64,000 nt of DNA from JBGVMW01 sp045125095 (GCA_045125095.1 JBGVMW010000037.1:5344-69343); one strand, 5' to 3'; shown: positions 18,094-27,371, counted from the first letter of the stretch. Numbers and translations are program-made. Notes: a model not told the origin generated them from the letters alone.

Positions 18094-19245
18094 ATGGGTA
18101 ACAAGATTTTAGATATTATTGCATCAGAAACGAATGGGAAAAGCTATAAGACTTACAAGTATTGCTTCGATAGTGCTGAGACTTCGTCTATTGATTATGA
18201 TGATAATAAACAGATAACTTGGAAAAAATATGGGGAAACCGTTCCGCCAAAACAGGCTAAGGATATGAGAGAGGAAGCGGCTATGCTAATGTCAGAAAAA
18301 CCACTTTTCTCTTATTTCCTAGACGGATCCAGACATACGTATAAGGTTGATGATATAGCATATAAGAATCAAGTTTATCCAATAGTCGCTGGTCAGGTTG
18401 GAATTAGTTGCTGTACAAGAGTTAATGGTGAAATGAAGCCATTTAAGTTTGAAAGAAGACTTGCGATAGCACTTCCTAAGGCTGCAAATCGGGATGATTG
18501 GAAATCATCAACATATTTTCCAAATCTGAAGAAGAAAATTAATGAGCAAGGATACAGGCTCAAGGAAAATGACGTCGAATTCACGGATGTTATACCTTAT
18601 TCTACAAAAAAGGATGAGTTTGAGCGTATAGAGAATAAAGCAATTGCTGTTATTCAAGATTTGATGATAAAGCGTGAAGTCAAAATGGTAAGCGAAATGG
18701 TTGAACAACATATAATAAATGCAAATAATTACTTATTAAAAGACGGGTCGCTTGAATATAAAGTAGATGATATAAAGAATTCTAGAGAAAAAAGAAAATT
18801 TGCAGGATATTTTTCTTTTGTAGTAGGGGTTTCGAAGAGTTTTAATCCAGAGAATTGTGTTGATAAAAATGGAAAGAATAATTCGAATGTTATTGCAAAC
18901 TTACCATTATATCATCGTACTCCAGTTAGCATGTATACATCAGAGAGATTACCGGGTATGGCATATGCTGTGTGGTATGTTCGGATTAGAGATAAAAAGT
19001 ATACATTGAATACTTTTGATGGAATTTTAAAAATAGAAAAAATACTCACCACTGAAGAACAGATGGAAAATGGGCTGGATACAGAAGAAGTCGATCTTAT
19101 CACTGCTAATATCATTAACGAGAGAAATCCGGTTTGTTATGGAGCTGACAATAGGTGGGCAAACCATCTGTATCCGGTATATGTTACAGAGTGCTATGCC
19201 AAGAGCAAATATATGAGCACGACTATGTTTATGAATTTATTTTAG
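18094..19245 (+). CDS. NurA-like nuclease candidate
   Basis: 383-aa protein whose features fit the NurA 5'-3' nuclease family: a DGSR motif (FLDGSRHTYKVDD, about residues 75-87) where NurA carries its metal-binding Asp, and a C-terminal section (NPVCYGADNRWANHLYPVYVTE) like the family's end. NurA nucleases work with the HerA translocase on DNA ends, and the next gene is HerA-like, which supports the call. No membrane segment. The assignment rests on motif and pairing, not on a full alignment, so it is moderate. Confidence 0.6.
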   Translation: MGNKILDIIASETNGKSYKTYKYCFDSAETSSIDYDDNKQITWKKYGETVPPKQAKDMREEAAMLMSEKPLFSYFLDGSRHTYKVDDIAYKNQVYPIVAGQVGISCCTRVNGEMKPFKFERRLAIALPKAANRDDWKSSTYFPNLKKKINEQGYRLKENDVEFTDVIPYSTKKDEFERIENKAIAVIQDLMIKREVKMVSEMVEQHIINANNYLLKDGSLEYKVDDIKNSREKRKFAGYFSFVVGVSKSFNPENCVDKNGKNNSNVIANLPLYHRTPVSMYTSERLPGMAYAVWYVRIRDKKYTLNTFDGILKIEKILTTEEQMENGLDTEEVDLITANIINERNPVCYGADNRWANHLYPVYVTECYAKSKYMSTTMFMNLF

Positions 19246-19256
19246 GAGATGGAACA

Positions 19257-20918
19257 ATGGGAAAAGTAATCGGGAAAGTTATTGCTACAGAAAAAAATCC
19301 TTCTACAATTGATAATTTCTATTTTTGGACAAACAAGGATATGATTCTTAATCCGTTTGATGTAGTAAAAATTGGACATTTAGAAAATAGTGTATCTTAT
19401 GGAGTTATTGAGGAAATTTCTCATATTACTGATACTGCAAATTTTCTTGCAGATTATATATCTAACGATTTTGGCCAGGTTGACTCTATAGAGAGAACGC
19501 ATAGGATTGGAATGAACTATGTTAAGGCTAGCGTAATTGGAAATAACAAAAATATTTATATTCCGTTACTTAACGACGCAAAAGTTGAGTTGGCAGGAGA
19601 GGAAGAAGTTGCAGAGGCATTGGGATTAAATAACGTAAAAAATCCAGTGACTTGCGGGTACTTAGAAATGTATAACAATAAGGACAAAATTACCCTTCCT
19701 GTTAAGATGGATTCAAGATTCTTAATTGGTCCAGAAGGAGCACACTTGAATATTTCAGGTATTTCAGGTCTTGCAGCAAAGACTTCTTATGCAATGTTTC
19801 TTCTTAAAGCTATTCAGGACAAGTGTTATGAAGCAGATTCAGATGATGATGTGGCTTTCGTTTTCTTTAATGTAAAAGGAAAGGATTTGTTAGCTATTGA
19901 TCAGCCGGCAGAATTTGATAATGAAAGCGATAAGAAGCGAGTTCATGGTCAATATGAAAAACTTGGATTGACTACACTTCCCTTTAGAAATGTTCATTAT
20001 TATTATCCTTATTCTTCAAGCAAGACAGGAAATACATATCTTCCAAAAGAGGCATATGAAGAACAAAGAGTGAATGGAAATGCAAAGCTGTACAAATATG
20101 ACTGTGAAGATGATATGAAAAAATTGGACATGCTATTTGCAAGCATAGATGATCCAAATCAGACAATGGACTCAATAATTAACTACATTGCGAATGAACA
20201 GGGTGATTTCAAAGGATTAGATGATTGGTCGGATTTTTTGGAAGTTGTAAAAGAAAATTGCCAGGCAGGAAAGAAAAATGATGAGATTTCTGTTGGTAGT
20301 TGGAGAAAGTTTAATCGTATTATTAGAAACTCAATCTATAATAATCCAATGTTTGGTCGTGTTGCAGATGACAACGAACAAACAAGATTGGAAGATGCAT
20401 TAAAACATATAAAGAAAAATGAGGTTCATGTTATTGATATTGCCAAGTTAAACGAAGATATGCAAGGGTTCGTTTTTGGTGATGCAATTAGAACAATATA
20501 TGATTTGCAGTTGGGCCAGTATAGTGAGGACGACGATGTAAATCCACCAAAGAAAGTAGTTATTTTTATTGATGAGTTAAATAAGTATGCATCACAAGAT
20601 ACGCCTAAATCATCACCTATATTACATCAGGTATTAGATATTGCTGAGAGAGGACGTTCATTGGGAATTATCCTCTTTTCTGCGGAGCAGTTTAGAAGTG
20701 CAATACATTCAAGAGTAACAGGAAACTGTTCTACTCATGCTTATGGACGAACTAATGCAATAGAAATTGCAAAACCAGATTATAAGTTTGTTCCTTCTGT
20801 TTATAAAAACATGATGACACGCTTAAAACAGGGTGAATATATTGTTCAGAATCCGATCTTTAGATCTTTGCTTAGTATTAAGTTTCCTGAGCCAATATAT
20901 AAGCAGTACAAACAATAG
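19257..20918 (+). CDS. HerA-like DNA translocase ATPase
   Basis: 553-aa ATPase. The N-terminus (GKVIGKVIATEKNPSTIDNFYFW...DVVKI) fits a HAS-barrel, followed by a RecA-like domain. Walker B and arginine-finger-type regions are clear: VVIFIDELNKYA near residue 436, and ILHQVLDIAERGRSLGIILFSAEQFRS. The Walker A position reads ISGISGLAAKTS near 165-176, unusual but retaining Lys-Thr-Ser. HerA forms a hexameric pump that feeds DNA to NurA. The ATG at 19257 follows TTTAGGAGATGG and lies 11 bases after the NurA-like stop. The upstream in-frame ATG at 19155 would overlap that gene and add sequence unlike the family. Confidence 0.82.
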   Translation: MGKVIGKVIATEKNPSTIDNFYFWTNKDMILNPFDVVKIGHLENSVSYGVIEEISHITDTANFLADYISNDFGQVDSIERTHRIGMNYVKASVIGNNKNIYIPLLNDAKVELAGEEEVAEALGLNNVKNPVTCGYLEMYNNKDKITLPVKMDSRFLIGPEGAHLNISGISGLAAKTSYAMFLLKAIQDKCYEADSDDDVAFVFFNVKGKDLLAIDQPAEFDNESDKKRVHGQYEKLGLTTLPFRNVHYYYPYSSSKTGNTYLPKEAYEEQRVNGNAKLYKYDCEDDMKKLDMLFASIDDPNQTMDSIINYIANEQGDFKGLDDWSDFLEVVKENCQAGKKNDEISVGSWRKFNRIIRNSIYNNPMFGRVADDNEQTRLEDALKHIKKNEVHVIDIAKLNEDMQGFVFGDAIRTIYDLQLGQYSEDDDVNPPKKVVIFIDELNKYASQDTPKSSPILHQVLDIAERGRSLGIILFSAEQFRSAIHSRVTGNCSTHAYGRTNAIEIAKPDYKFVPSVYKNMMTRLKQGEYIVQNPIFRSLLSIKFPEPIYKQYKQ

Positions 20919-20933
20919 GGAGGAAAATACTAT

Positions 20934-22511
20934 ATGGCTGAGATTGGAAAGAATGTTATTGAAAATTTAACCACTGCTATGTATGAAAATGCATATACGG
21001 TGTACCGTGAGTATATACAGAATTCGGCAGACTCAATAGATAAAGCAATTGCCGAAGGTCTTATTAGTGAAAATGATGCATTTATTGACATTAATATAGA
21101 ATATAATAAAAGAAGAATTACTATAAACGATAATGCCAAAGGAATACCTGCAGAGAAGTTTGTCAAAGTACTGACAGATATTGCAGATTCTCAAAAAGAC
21201 CGCACAAAGGACAAAGGTTTCCGTGGAATTGGCAGGCTAGCAGGAGTTGGATATTGTGATACTTTGATCTTTAAATCTTCATATAAGGGCGAAGAGATAG
21301 AATCTGTTATTGAATGGGATGGAAAGAAGCTTAGAAATGTGTTAGCAGATTCTACACAGCATCCATCAGCATCTGATTTTGTTGATGACATTACCAACGC
21401 TTATCAAAATAAAGCAAATGTAGATGACCATTACTTTGAAGTAATAATGGAAGGAATTATTCCAGAAAGTGATGATCTTTTAGATAAGGCTGCCGTTATT
21501 GAATATCTTGAATCAGTAGCTCCGATTCCATTTGCAAATGTGTTTATTTATAAGTCGAAAATAAATGAGTTCTGTAGAAATAATGGTTTAAAAATTGATG
21601 AGTACACAATTCAGGTTAATGGAAATCCTTTATTCAAGCCTTATAAAACCAAAATTTATGATGGAACACCGGATTCGAAGAAGGTTGTTGATGAGATTAA
21701 AGATGTAGAGTTTAGAGAGTTCTTTGCAGCTGATGGAAGAAGATTGGCATGGATGTGGTTCGGTATTTCAAAGTTTGAACAACAGATTAAACCTATGAAT
21801 AAAATGAGAGGTATCAGACTTAGAAAAGAAAATATCCAAATCGGGGATGAGAACACATTAGGCGCATCACCTAAATTTTTTAAAGAGCAAAGAGGAAACT
21901 GTTATTTTATCGGTGAAGTTTATGCTGTTGATAGCGAATTAATTCCTAATGCAAGAAGAGATTATTTCAAAACAAATGCTACAATAAAGGAATTTGAAGC
22001 AGCAGTACGACAGGTTTTATACAATGAGTTGTATAAGACTTATTACTATGCAAATCAGGTAAAGAAAGCATTTCAATCACAGACAGATTACGAGAAAAAA
22101 GTTGCTGAATATGATAAAAAAGTAAGCGAAGCCGGATTTGTTGATGAAAGAGATAAAGAAAAGGCAAAGAAGGATTTAGAAGTTGCAAAGGAAAAGGCAG
22201 AAAAGAGTGTTCGTACTATTGAACTTCGTGAACAGGATGCGGCTGAGAGCACAACTCTGAATAGAGTATTCAATGAGATAAAAGAAAGCTATCGACCAGA
22301 AAATCCGAAAACAGTATCGACTGTTGAACCAATTAAGCCAGAAGAAAAAAATCAAAAAGAAGAAAAAAAGTATTTGACACAAAACCTATCGAAATATAAT
22401 AAGAGAGAGCAGAAGCTTATCTCTAGAATATATTCCATTCTTCAGGCAATATTACCAAAAGATATGGCTGATATGGTTGTGGCAAAAATACAGGAAGAGT
22501 TGAGTAAATGA
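20934..22511 (+). CDS. GHKL (HSP90-like) ATPase
   Basis: 525-aa protein with an N-terminal Bergerat-fold ATPase. The N box is YREYIQNSADSIDKA (about residues 24-38), motif G1 is NDNAKGIP (DxAxG variant, about 66) and motif G2 is KGFRGIGRLAGVGYCD (about 93-108). The C-terminal third is coiled-coil-like and Lys/Glu-rich (VAEYDKKVSEAGFVDERDKEKAKKD). Such stand-alone HSP90/MORC-like ATPases occur in several bacterial defence and restriction loci, where they likely clamp or remodel partners. It follows HerA by 15 bases and overlaps the radical SAM gene by four (ATGA). A role as remodelling subunit of a NurA-HerA complex is inference. Confidence 0.88.
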   Translation: MAEIGKNVIENLTTAMYENAYTVYREYIQNSADSIDKAIAEGLISENDAFIDINIEYNKRRITINDNAKGIPAEKFVKVLTDIADSQKDRTKDKGFRGIGRLAGVGYCDTLIFKSSYKGEEIESVIEWDGKKLRNVLADSTQHPSASDFVDDITNAYQNKANVDDHYFEVIMEGIIPESDDLLDKAAVIEYLESVAPIPFANVFIYKSKINEFCRNNGLKIDEYTIQVNGNPLFKPYKTKIYDGTPDSKKVVDEIKDVEFREFFAADGRRLAWMWFGISKFEQQIKPMNKMRGIRLRKENIQIGDENTLGASPKFFKEQRGNCYFIGEVYAVDSELIPNARRDYFKTNATIKEFEAAVRQVLYNELYKTYYYANQVKKAFQSQTDYEKKVAEYDKKVSEAGFVDERDKEKAKKDLEVAKEKAEKSVRTIELREQDAAESTTLNRVFNEIKESYRPENPKTVSTVEPIKPEEKNQKEEKKYLTQNLSKYNKREQKLISRIYSILQAILPKDMADMVVAKIQEELSK

Positions 22512-24373
22512 GCAGAAAAGTATTACTTGTCGAGCCAAACTATAAGAATAAATATCCTCCTATGGGATTAATGAAAATTGCAACATATTATAGGAACCTT
22601 GGAGATGATGTAACCTTTTTCAAAGGAGATTTAAGAGATTTAGTTTTAGATGATACATATGAAGACTTAAAGACACAGTTATATGCTAATGATTCTTCAA
22701 TTTTTTGGGAAAAATATAAGCCTCATATTTGTATGTACCTTAAAAAGGGCTTGAAGGATGAATTTGATCAAATTCCGTTGGCGAATGAAAATGCAATAAT
22801 CAAGAGTTTACTTGTGTATTATAGAAAATATTTTTATAACAAAGATTATCTTCTTCCACAAAATAGAAAATATGACAGAGTTGGGATAACCACTTTGTTT
22901 ACTTTCTATTGGGATATTACTATTGAAACCATTAATTTCGCAAAGCAGCTTTGCAAAACTCCAGAGGGAGTAATGGTGGGCGGAGTAATGGCTACTATTC
23001 TGGCAGATAGAGTAGAAGAAGCAACAGGAATAAGACCATATAAGGGAACTTTGAGTAAGCCAGGAATTTTGGATGATAATGACATGATTATTGACACATT
23101 GCCATTAGATTATTCGATTCTGGAAGAAATAGAGTATAAGTATCCAGCAAGCGACGGATATTTAGCGTATATGACTAGAGGTTGCATAAATAAATGTGCT
23201 TTTTGTGCTGTGCCTAAGCTAGAACCAGAGTATAAGAGTTATTTGCCAATTGCAGAGCAAGTAAAGTGGGCAAGTGAGAGATTTGGCGGTAAAAAGGATC
23301 TCTTATTGTTAGATAATAATGTTTTGGCATCATGCCAATTTAATCAGATTATTGATGAGATAAAAAATGCTGGTTTTACAGCTGATGCAACATTTGTAGA
23401 GCCCAATATGTTCGAAGTAGCTGTTAAAAATTTACGAGAAGGTTACAACGAAAAGGCATATATAAAAAGAGTTGTACGTGAGTATAAAATGCTTATTGAA
23501 AAAATGGGTTCAAAGATTCAGGACATTTATGATCTGCTTGAAAGCAATTATCTTTTAGAACCATATACAGCTAAGAAAGAGGCAATCTTAGCAACCTATG
23601 AAACTGTAAAACCATATTTTGAGGAAATATATAGTAAAAAGCGTTCTCGAAAGAGATTTGTTGATTTTAATCAGGGAATAGATTCTCGTTTGATTACGGA
23701 TGAGAACATGGAAAAATTGTTTGAAATTCCAATTAGACCAGTAAGAATTGCGTTTGATCATTGGGAACTTCATGAAATATATGAAAAAGCAGTTAGAACT
23801 GCGGTTCAACATGGTCATACAAATCTATCAAATTATGTTTTGTATAATTTCAAAGATAAACCAGATGAGCTTTATAAGAGATTAAAACTGAATGTGGATT
23901 TGTGTGAGAAACTTGGGGTAAGTATATACTCATTCCCGATGAAATATCATCCAATTGAAGATCCAGAGTATTTCAGTAATAGAGATTATATTGGGGAACA
24001 TTGGAATAGAAAATTCATAAGAACAATACAAGCTGTATTAAATTCGACAAAGGGAAAAGTAGGAAAGGGATTATCTTTCTTTGAAAAAGCTTTTGGGGCA
24101 AACGAAGCAGAATTCGAGAAATTGCTTTATATGCCGGAAGCTATGATTATCTACCGTTTGCATTTTGAGGAAGCTGGTATTACTCAAAAATGGTGGGACT
24201 GTTTCTGTAGTTTGAACGAAGAACAGTTAAACCAAGCGAAAGAAATAATACACACAAATGTCTTTGATTCGTATGAGGAAACAATATTTGATCCAAAGGT
24301 GTTAGAATTATTGGCATATTATAGAATAAGCAGGGATGATGCCGAAAAGGCTATGAGAAAGGAAGATGCTTAA
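22508..24373 (+). CDS. Radical SAM protein with B12-binding-like N-terminus
   Basis: 621-aa protein. The start VLLVEPNYKNKYPPMGLMKIATYYRNLGDDV resembles the cobalamin-binding-type domain of B12-dependent radical SAM enzymes. The canonical [4Fe-4S] motif CINKCAFC (Cys-x3-Cys-x2-Cys) lies at about residues 226-233 within TRGCINKCAFCAVP. A long helical insertion and C-terminal region follow. It could modify DNA, a nucleotide or a protein partner; the substrate cannot be told from sequence. The four-base overlap with the GHKL gene argues that it belongs to that operon rather than being a chance neighbour. Confidence 0.88.
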   Translation: MSRKVLLVEPNYKNKYPPMGLMKIATYYRNLGDDVTFFKGDLRDLVLDDTYEDLKTQLYANDSSIFWEKYKPHICMYLKKGLKDEFDQIPLANENAIIKSLLVYYRKYFYNKDYLLPQNRKYDRVGITTLFTFYWDITIETINFAKQLCKTPEGVMVGGVMATILADRVEEATGIRPYKGTLSKPGILDDNDMIIDTLPLDYSILEEIEYKYPASDGYLAYMTRGCINKCAFCAVPKLEPEYKSYLPIAEQVKWASERFGGKKDLLLLDNNVLASCQFNQIIDEIKNAGFTADATFVEPNMFEVAVKNLREGYNEKAYIKRVVREYKMLIEKMGSKIQDIYDLLESNYLLEPYTAKKEAILATYETVKPYFEEIYSKKRSRKRFVDFNQGIDSRLITDENMEKLFEIPIRPVRIAFDHWELHEIYEKAVRTAVQHGHTNLSNYVLYNFKDKPDELYKRLKLNVDLCEKLGVSIYSFPMKYHPIEDPEYFSNRDYIGEHWNRKFIRTIQAVLNSTKGKVGKGLSFFEKAFGANEAEFEKLLYMPEAMIIYRLHFEEAGITQKWWDCFCSLNEEQLNQAKEIIHTNVFDSYEETIFDPKVLELLAYYRISRDDAEKAMRKEDA

Positions 24374-24407
24374 TGGCATCTTTTTTTCTAAAAAGGGTAA
24401 TAGTTAA

Positions 24408-24617
24408 TTGAAGCTTTTAGTAATAAAAATACAGGAACCAGGTTATGGATGTGAAGAGCGTCCTGACAATTATATCGCGGTGGACAAAGTTACATTAAGA
24501 GGTGAAGAGGGTGAGATAATTGTTATTGAGGTTCCTGACAAAGAACTATATAAGAAGAACATCAATGAGGGTGACTGGGTGTACATTGATGTTCGCGATG
24601 TGATATATAAAGAATGA
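24408..24617 (+). CDS. Hypothetical 69-aa protein
   Basis: Small beta-rich acidic protein (KLLVIKIQEPGYGCEERPDNYIAVDKV). It probably starts at TTG 24408 behind AAAAGGG. I do not recognise it. It lies 34 bases after the radical SAM gene and 10 before the AbiH-like gene, so it is likely cotranscribed and may be an accessory of either. Confidence 0.5.
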   Translation: MKLLVIKIQEPGYGCEERPDNYIAVDKVTLRGEEGEIIVIEVPDKELYKKNINEGDWVYIDVRDVIYKE

Positions 24618-24627
24618 TTTTGGTCAA

Positions 24628-25638
24628 ATGGACTGGATTCGCAAAGGAGAGATACATACGAAGTTAGTAATATGTGGTAATGGTTTAGATTTACATGTTG
24701 GTTTCAAGACAGGATATGGTAATTATCGCAAATATCTTCTGAATGATAAATTAACTCATAGTGGGAGATCTATATCGATTATAGAAGATTCAGACTTTTT
24801 TGAGCCAAGAAAAGGTGATTGTTGGTCGGACCTAGAACAATCATTAACATTTGATGGGAGAAAGTATATTGATGCGTTGGTTTTTGCATATGATCGAGAT
24901 GTTTATCCCTATAATAAGGACAAGTCATATAGCCAGATAAATGCTGCGAATGAAGTTCAAAAAAAAGATCCTAAGGATATTGCGTTTCAATTTACGAATG
25001 ATTGGTTCTGCCAATGGTTGCTAAAGGAGTATTACGGAAGAGAAGATGAGGTTAGAGAGAATTATCATGGAATAGTAAGAGAAATAACGTCATGTCAAGA
25101 TAACCTGTATATTACTTTTAATTATACTCCGACATTAGAAAACATATTTGGAGTAGACGAAAAACATATTTTATATATTCATAATAGATTTCCGTATAAA
25201 CCCAAACTTCCATTTTCGTCGGAGGATTTGTTAAATGATATATTTGAGTCCGGAAGAAAGAGATTTCAATTTGGATCAATAGACAATAATGTTGATGAAT
25301 GGATTAAATACCTAAATAGTATCGAATTAAAAAGTAGTGGAAAGCTTATGAATTTATCTCATGTCGAGAGTGATTTACAACAGATAGGATGGGCTTTTTC
25401 AAAAAATCTTGAAAGTAACTATGAAACTTTGAAAGAATTTTTGAAAGATGCTTTTATAGATGAAATTGTGATAATTGGTCATTCATTCATGGGTGTTGAT
25501 GAACAATATTATCGAGATATTTTGGTTCCATTATACAAAGATAAGAAATGGATATTTTACTATTATCAAAGTGATGAGTTAGCAAGAATATTTATTGATA
25601 AGTATGGTGTTAAAGAATATGATTTTATTGAAATATAG
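24628..25638 (+). CDS. abiH: AbiH-family abortive infection protein
   Basis: 336-aa protein matching the bacteriophage abortive infection AbiH family: N-terminal LVICGNGLDLHVGFKTGYGNYRKYL (the family's NGxDLxxGxxTxYxxF signature), a central YITFNYTPTLE, and C-terminal IVIIGHSFMGVDEQYY (the GHS box). AbiH proteins from lactococcal plasmids block phage growth by an unknown mechanism. It fits the defence role of cargo 1. No strong ribosome site is seen before 24628, so translation may be coupled to the small upstream gene. Confidence 0.85.
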   Translation: MDWIRKGEIHTKLVICGNGLDLHVGFKTGYGNYRKYLLNDKLTHSGRSISIIEDSDFFEPRKGDCWSDLEQSLTFDGRKYIDALVFAYDRDVYPYNKDKSYSQINAANEVQKKDPKDIAFQFTNDWFCQWLLKEYYGREDEVRENYHGIVREITSCQDNLYITFNYTPTLENIFGVDEKHILYIHNRFPYKPKLPFSSEDLLNDIFESGRKRFQFGSIDNNVDEWIKYLNSIELKSSGKLMNLSHVESDLQQIGWAFSKNLESNYETLKEFLKDAFIDEIVIIGHSFMGVDEQYYRDILVPLYKDKKWIFYYYQSDELARIFIDKYGVKEYDFIEI

Positions 25639-25703
25639 AATATAAGTCAACTTTTGATCAAATGAAAGCAGAAGGAATATTTAATACATTCGGAGGAAAC
25701 ACT

Positions 25704-26792
25704 ATGAACGATATGATAAGAATAGATGATGAGTACATTAAATGGCTAAAAAATATTAAGAATAGATTCAAGAAGACTCAAATTAAGGCTGCGATCAAAG
25801 TAAATGAAGAAATGCTTAGGTTTTATTGGTCGCTTGGAAGAGACATTGTCGAAATGCAGGCTGAGAGTAAATGGGGAAGCTCATTTTTTGATACTTTGAG
25901 CGAGGATTTAAGGAAAATGTTTCCGGGCACAAAAGGGTTCTCTACCACGAATCTTAGATATATGAAGAGATATTATGATATGTTTGGTGAAATTCTGCCC
26001 CAAGTTGAGGCAGAATTATCGGACATAACAAATCTGCCCCAACTTGGGGCAGAAATATATGCTATTCCTTGGGGGCATATAAAAGTTATTGTAGATAAGT
26101 GTAAAGGAAATCCAGAAAAAGCATTATTCTTCGTTGATGAAGTAATAAAAAACAACTGGTCTAGAGCTGTATTATTAAATTTTCTTGATACAAATCTGTA
26201 TGAGCGGCAGGGAAAAGCAATTAGTAATTTTAAGACAACATTGCCAGCCTATACAGGAGATCTGGCACAGGAAATAACAAAGGATCCTTATAACTTTGAT
26301 TTTGTAACAGTAAATCGCGATTATAATGAACGCGAATTGAAGGACGCATTAACAGAGAAAGTAATTAAACTTTTGATGGAAATGGGCAAGGGATTTGCTT
26401 TTGTCGGAAGAGAATATCCATTGCCAATAGAAGGTACGGAAGAGTACATTGACTTGTTGTTCTATCATTTGAATTTACACTGTTATGTGGTGGTTGAAGT
26501 AAAAGTAAAAGAGTTCAAATCAAGGGATATAGGACAGATTGGAACATATATAAACATCGTAGATGATATTGTTAGAACGAATGCGGATGGAAAGACAATA
26601 GGATTGATTATCTGCAAGGAAAAGAATAATGTATTGGCGAAATATGCAGTTAATAGCTCTAATGAACCGATAGCAATTTCTGCATATGAGTTATCGAACT
26701 TTCTTCCAGATGATCTTGCATCAATGTTACCTTCTACAGAAGAGTTGGAATCAAGATTGGCATTGGATGAAGCTCTTGAAGATGATGAATGA
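25704..26792 (+). CDS. YhcG/DUF1016-type PDDEXK nuclease
   Basis: 362-aa protein with the DUF1016 N-terminal domain (IKAAIKVNEEMLRFYWSLGRDIVEMQ, then FSTTNLRYMKRYYDMF) and a C-terminal PD-(D/E)xK nuclease domain: EYIDLLFYHLNLHCYVVVEVKVKEF, with Asp, then Glu-x-Lys. Relatives are common in mobile DNA and restriction loci; their task is poorly defined. The ATG at 25704 has CGGAGGAAAC before it and is preferred to 25662. Around residues 95-115 the DNA carries two near-identical palindromic blocks (CTGCCCCAAxTTGxGGCAG) that encode LPQ(V/L)xAE twice. It is the last gene of cargo 1. Confidence 0.85.
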   Translation: MNDMIRIDDEYIKWLKNIKNRFKKTQIKAAIKVNEEMLRFYWSLGRDIVEMQAESKWGSSFFDTLSEDLRKMFPGTKGFSTTNLRYMKRYYDMFGEILPQVEAELSDITNLPQLGAEIYAIPWGHIKVIVDKCKGNPEKALFFVDEVIKNNWSRAVLLNFLDTNLYERQGKAISNFKTTLPAYTGDLAQEITKDPYNFDFVTVNRDYNERELKDALTEKVIKLLMEMGKGFAFVGREYPLPIEGTEEYIDLLFYHLNLHCYVVVEVKVKEFKSRDIGQIGTYINIVDDIVRTNADGKTIGLIICKEKNNVLAKYAVNSSNEPIAISAYELSNFLPDDLASMLPSTEELESRLALDEALEDDE

Positions 26793-26835
26793 TATGTATC
26801 AAATTTAGTAACAAGTCTTGTGAGAAATGAATTGA

Positions 26836-26970
26836 ATATGTTTACTGTAGGGACAGCAGTGCTAAGCTCATCCTAAGCGGAAGGCTCCTATTTTCAGACT
26901 TAATGGTTTGAGAGTGGGAGCCTTTCTTGTTGCCTTCTAGCACTGCTGTGGGTTCCTGCAGTCAACATAT
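26836..26970 (+). repeat. Nested inverted repeat (fold-back element)
   Basis: The outer arms ATATG..ACTG..GG..ACAGCAGTGCTA (26836-26865) and their approximate reverse complement (26938-26970) can pair over about 30 bases. Inside, AAGGCTCC and GGGAGCCTT form a second stem. It follows the YhcG stop by about 45 bases. It may be a structured RNA, a MITE-like fold-back, or part of an origin of transfer. Confidence 0.6.
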
Positions 26971-26982
26971 GAGAGGAGATTC

Positions 26983-27007
26983 ACTTTTGGTCCATTGGAC
27001 CAGAAGT
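26983..27007 (+). promoter_or_regulatory. 25-bp palindrome, copy 1
   Basis: Core TTGGTCCATTGGACCA flanked by near-symmetric ends (ACTT/AGAAGT). The same 25-mer with one mismatch lies in inverse orientation at 28603-28627. Candidate binding site for ParB, an XRE regulator or a relaxosome protein. Confidence 0.6.
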
Positions 27008-27039
27008 TTTGATATGCAGTGGCGGGCGACATGGGAGCA

Positions 27040-27150
27040 CGGATTTTTGGCGTAAAGTTCATGCAACTTTAGGCGTATCCTGTTAATCATTTAGTCTGTG
27101 GTTGTTCGGGGAATCCGAAAAAAGTTCAGGTTTTTCGAATTCCTAGTATT
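27040..27150 (+). other. Inverted-repeat-rich noncoding DNA, possible oriT
   Basis: AAAGTT-catgc-AACTTT (27054-27070) and GGAATCCGAAAAA with TTTTTCGAATTCC (27110-27143) are two further inverted repeats. They lie in the 610-base noncoding gap before the conjugation genes. MobC-like and relaxase genes follow at 28799 and 32039. This arrangement suits an origin of transfer, but no nic-site consensus is identifiable by eye. Confidence 0.35.
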
Positions 27151-27290
27151 TGCAAGGGATTCAAGAGTTCAGATTATCTGAAAAGGTATGAGAAGGTTGC
27201 GATTAGCAGATTGTCGTTTTGTGGGAGTTCAGTTCATTCGAAATGAATGGCTTTCAGAAAATCTGAATTGTAAATGGAAAAGAAATAGTG

Positions 27291-27331
27291 TAGGCGCAAG
27301 GGCGAGAAAAAGCTCTTGTGTCTATTTTTTT
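27291..27331 (+). terminator. Terminator before backbone operon
   Basis: TAGGCGCAAGGGC pairs with GCTCTTGTGTCTA over 13 positions (with G-T pairs) around GAGAAAAA, followed by seven T. It insulates cargo 1 from the backbone. Confidence 0.8.
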
Positions 27332-27338
27332 GCGAAGT

Positions 27339-27371
27339 TTTAGTAATGCGATATTTTTCAACCCAAATGTA
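27339..27371 (+). repeat. 33-bp dispersed repeat, copy 2 of 5
   Basis: TTTAGTAATGCGATA then TTTTTCAACCCAAATGTA. It starts eight bases after the terminator and lies 31 bases before the next gene start. Confidence 0.9.
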
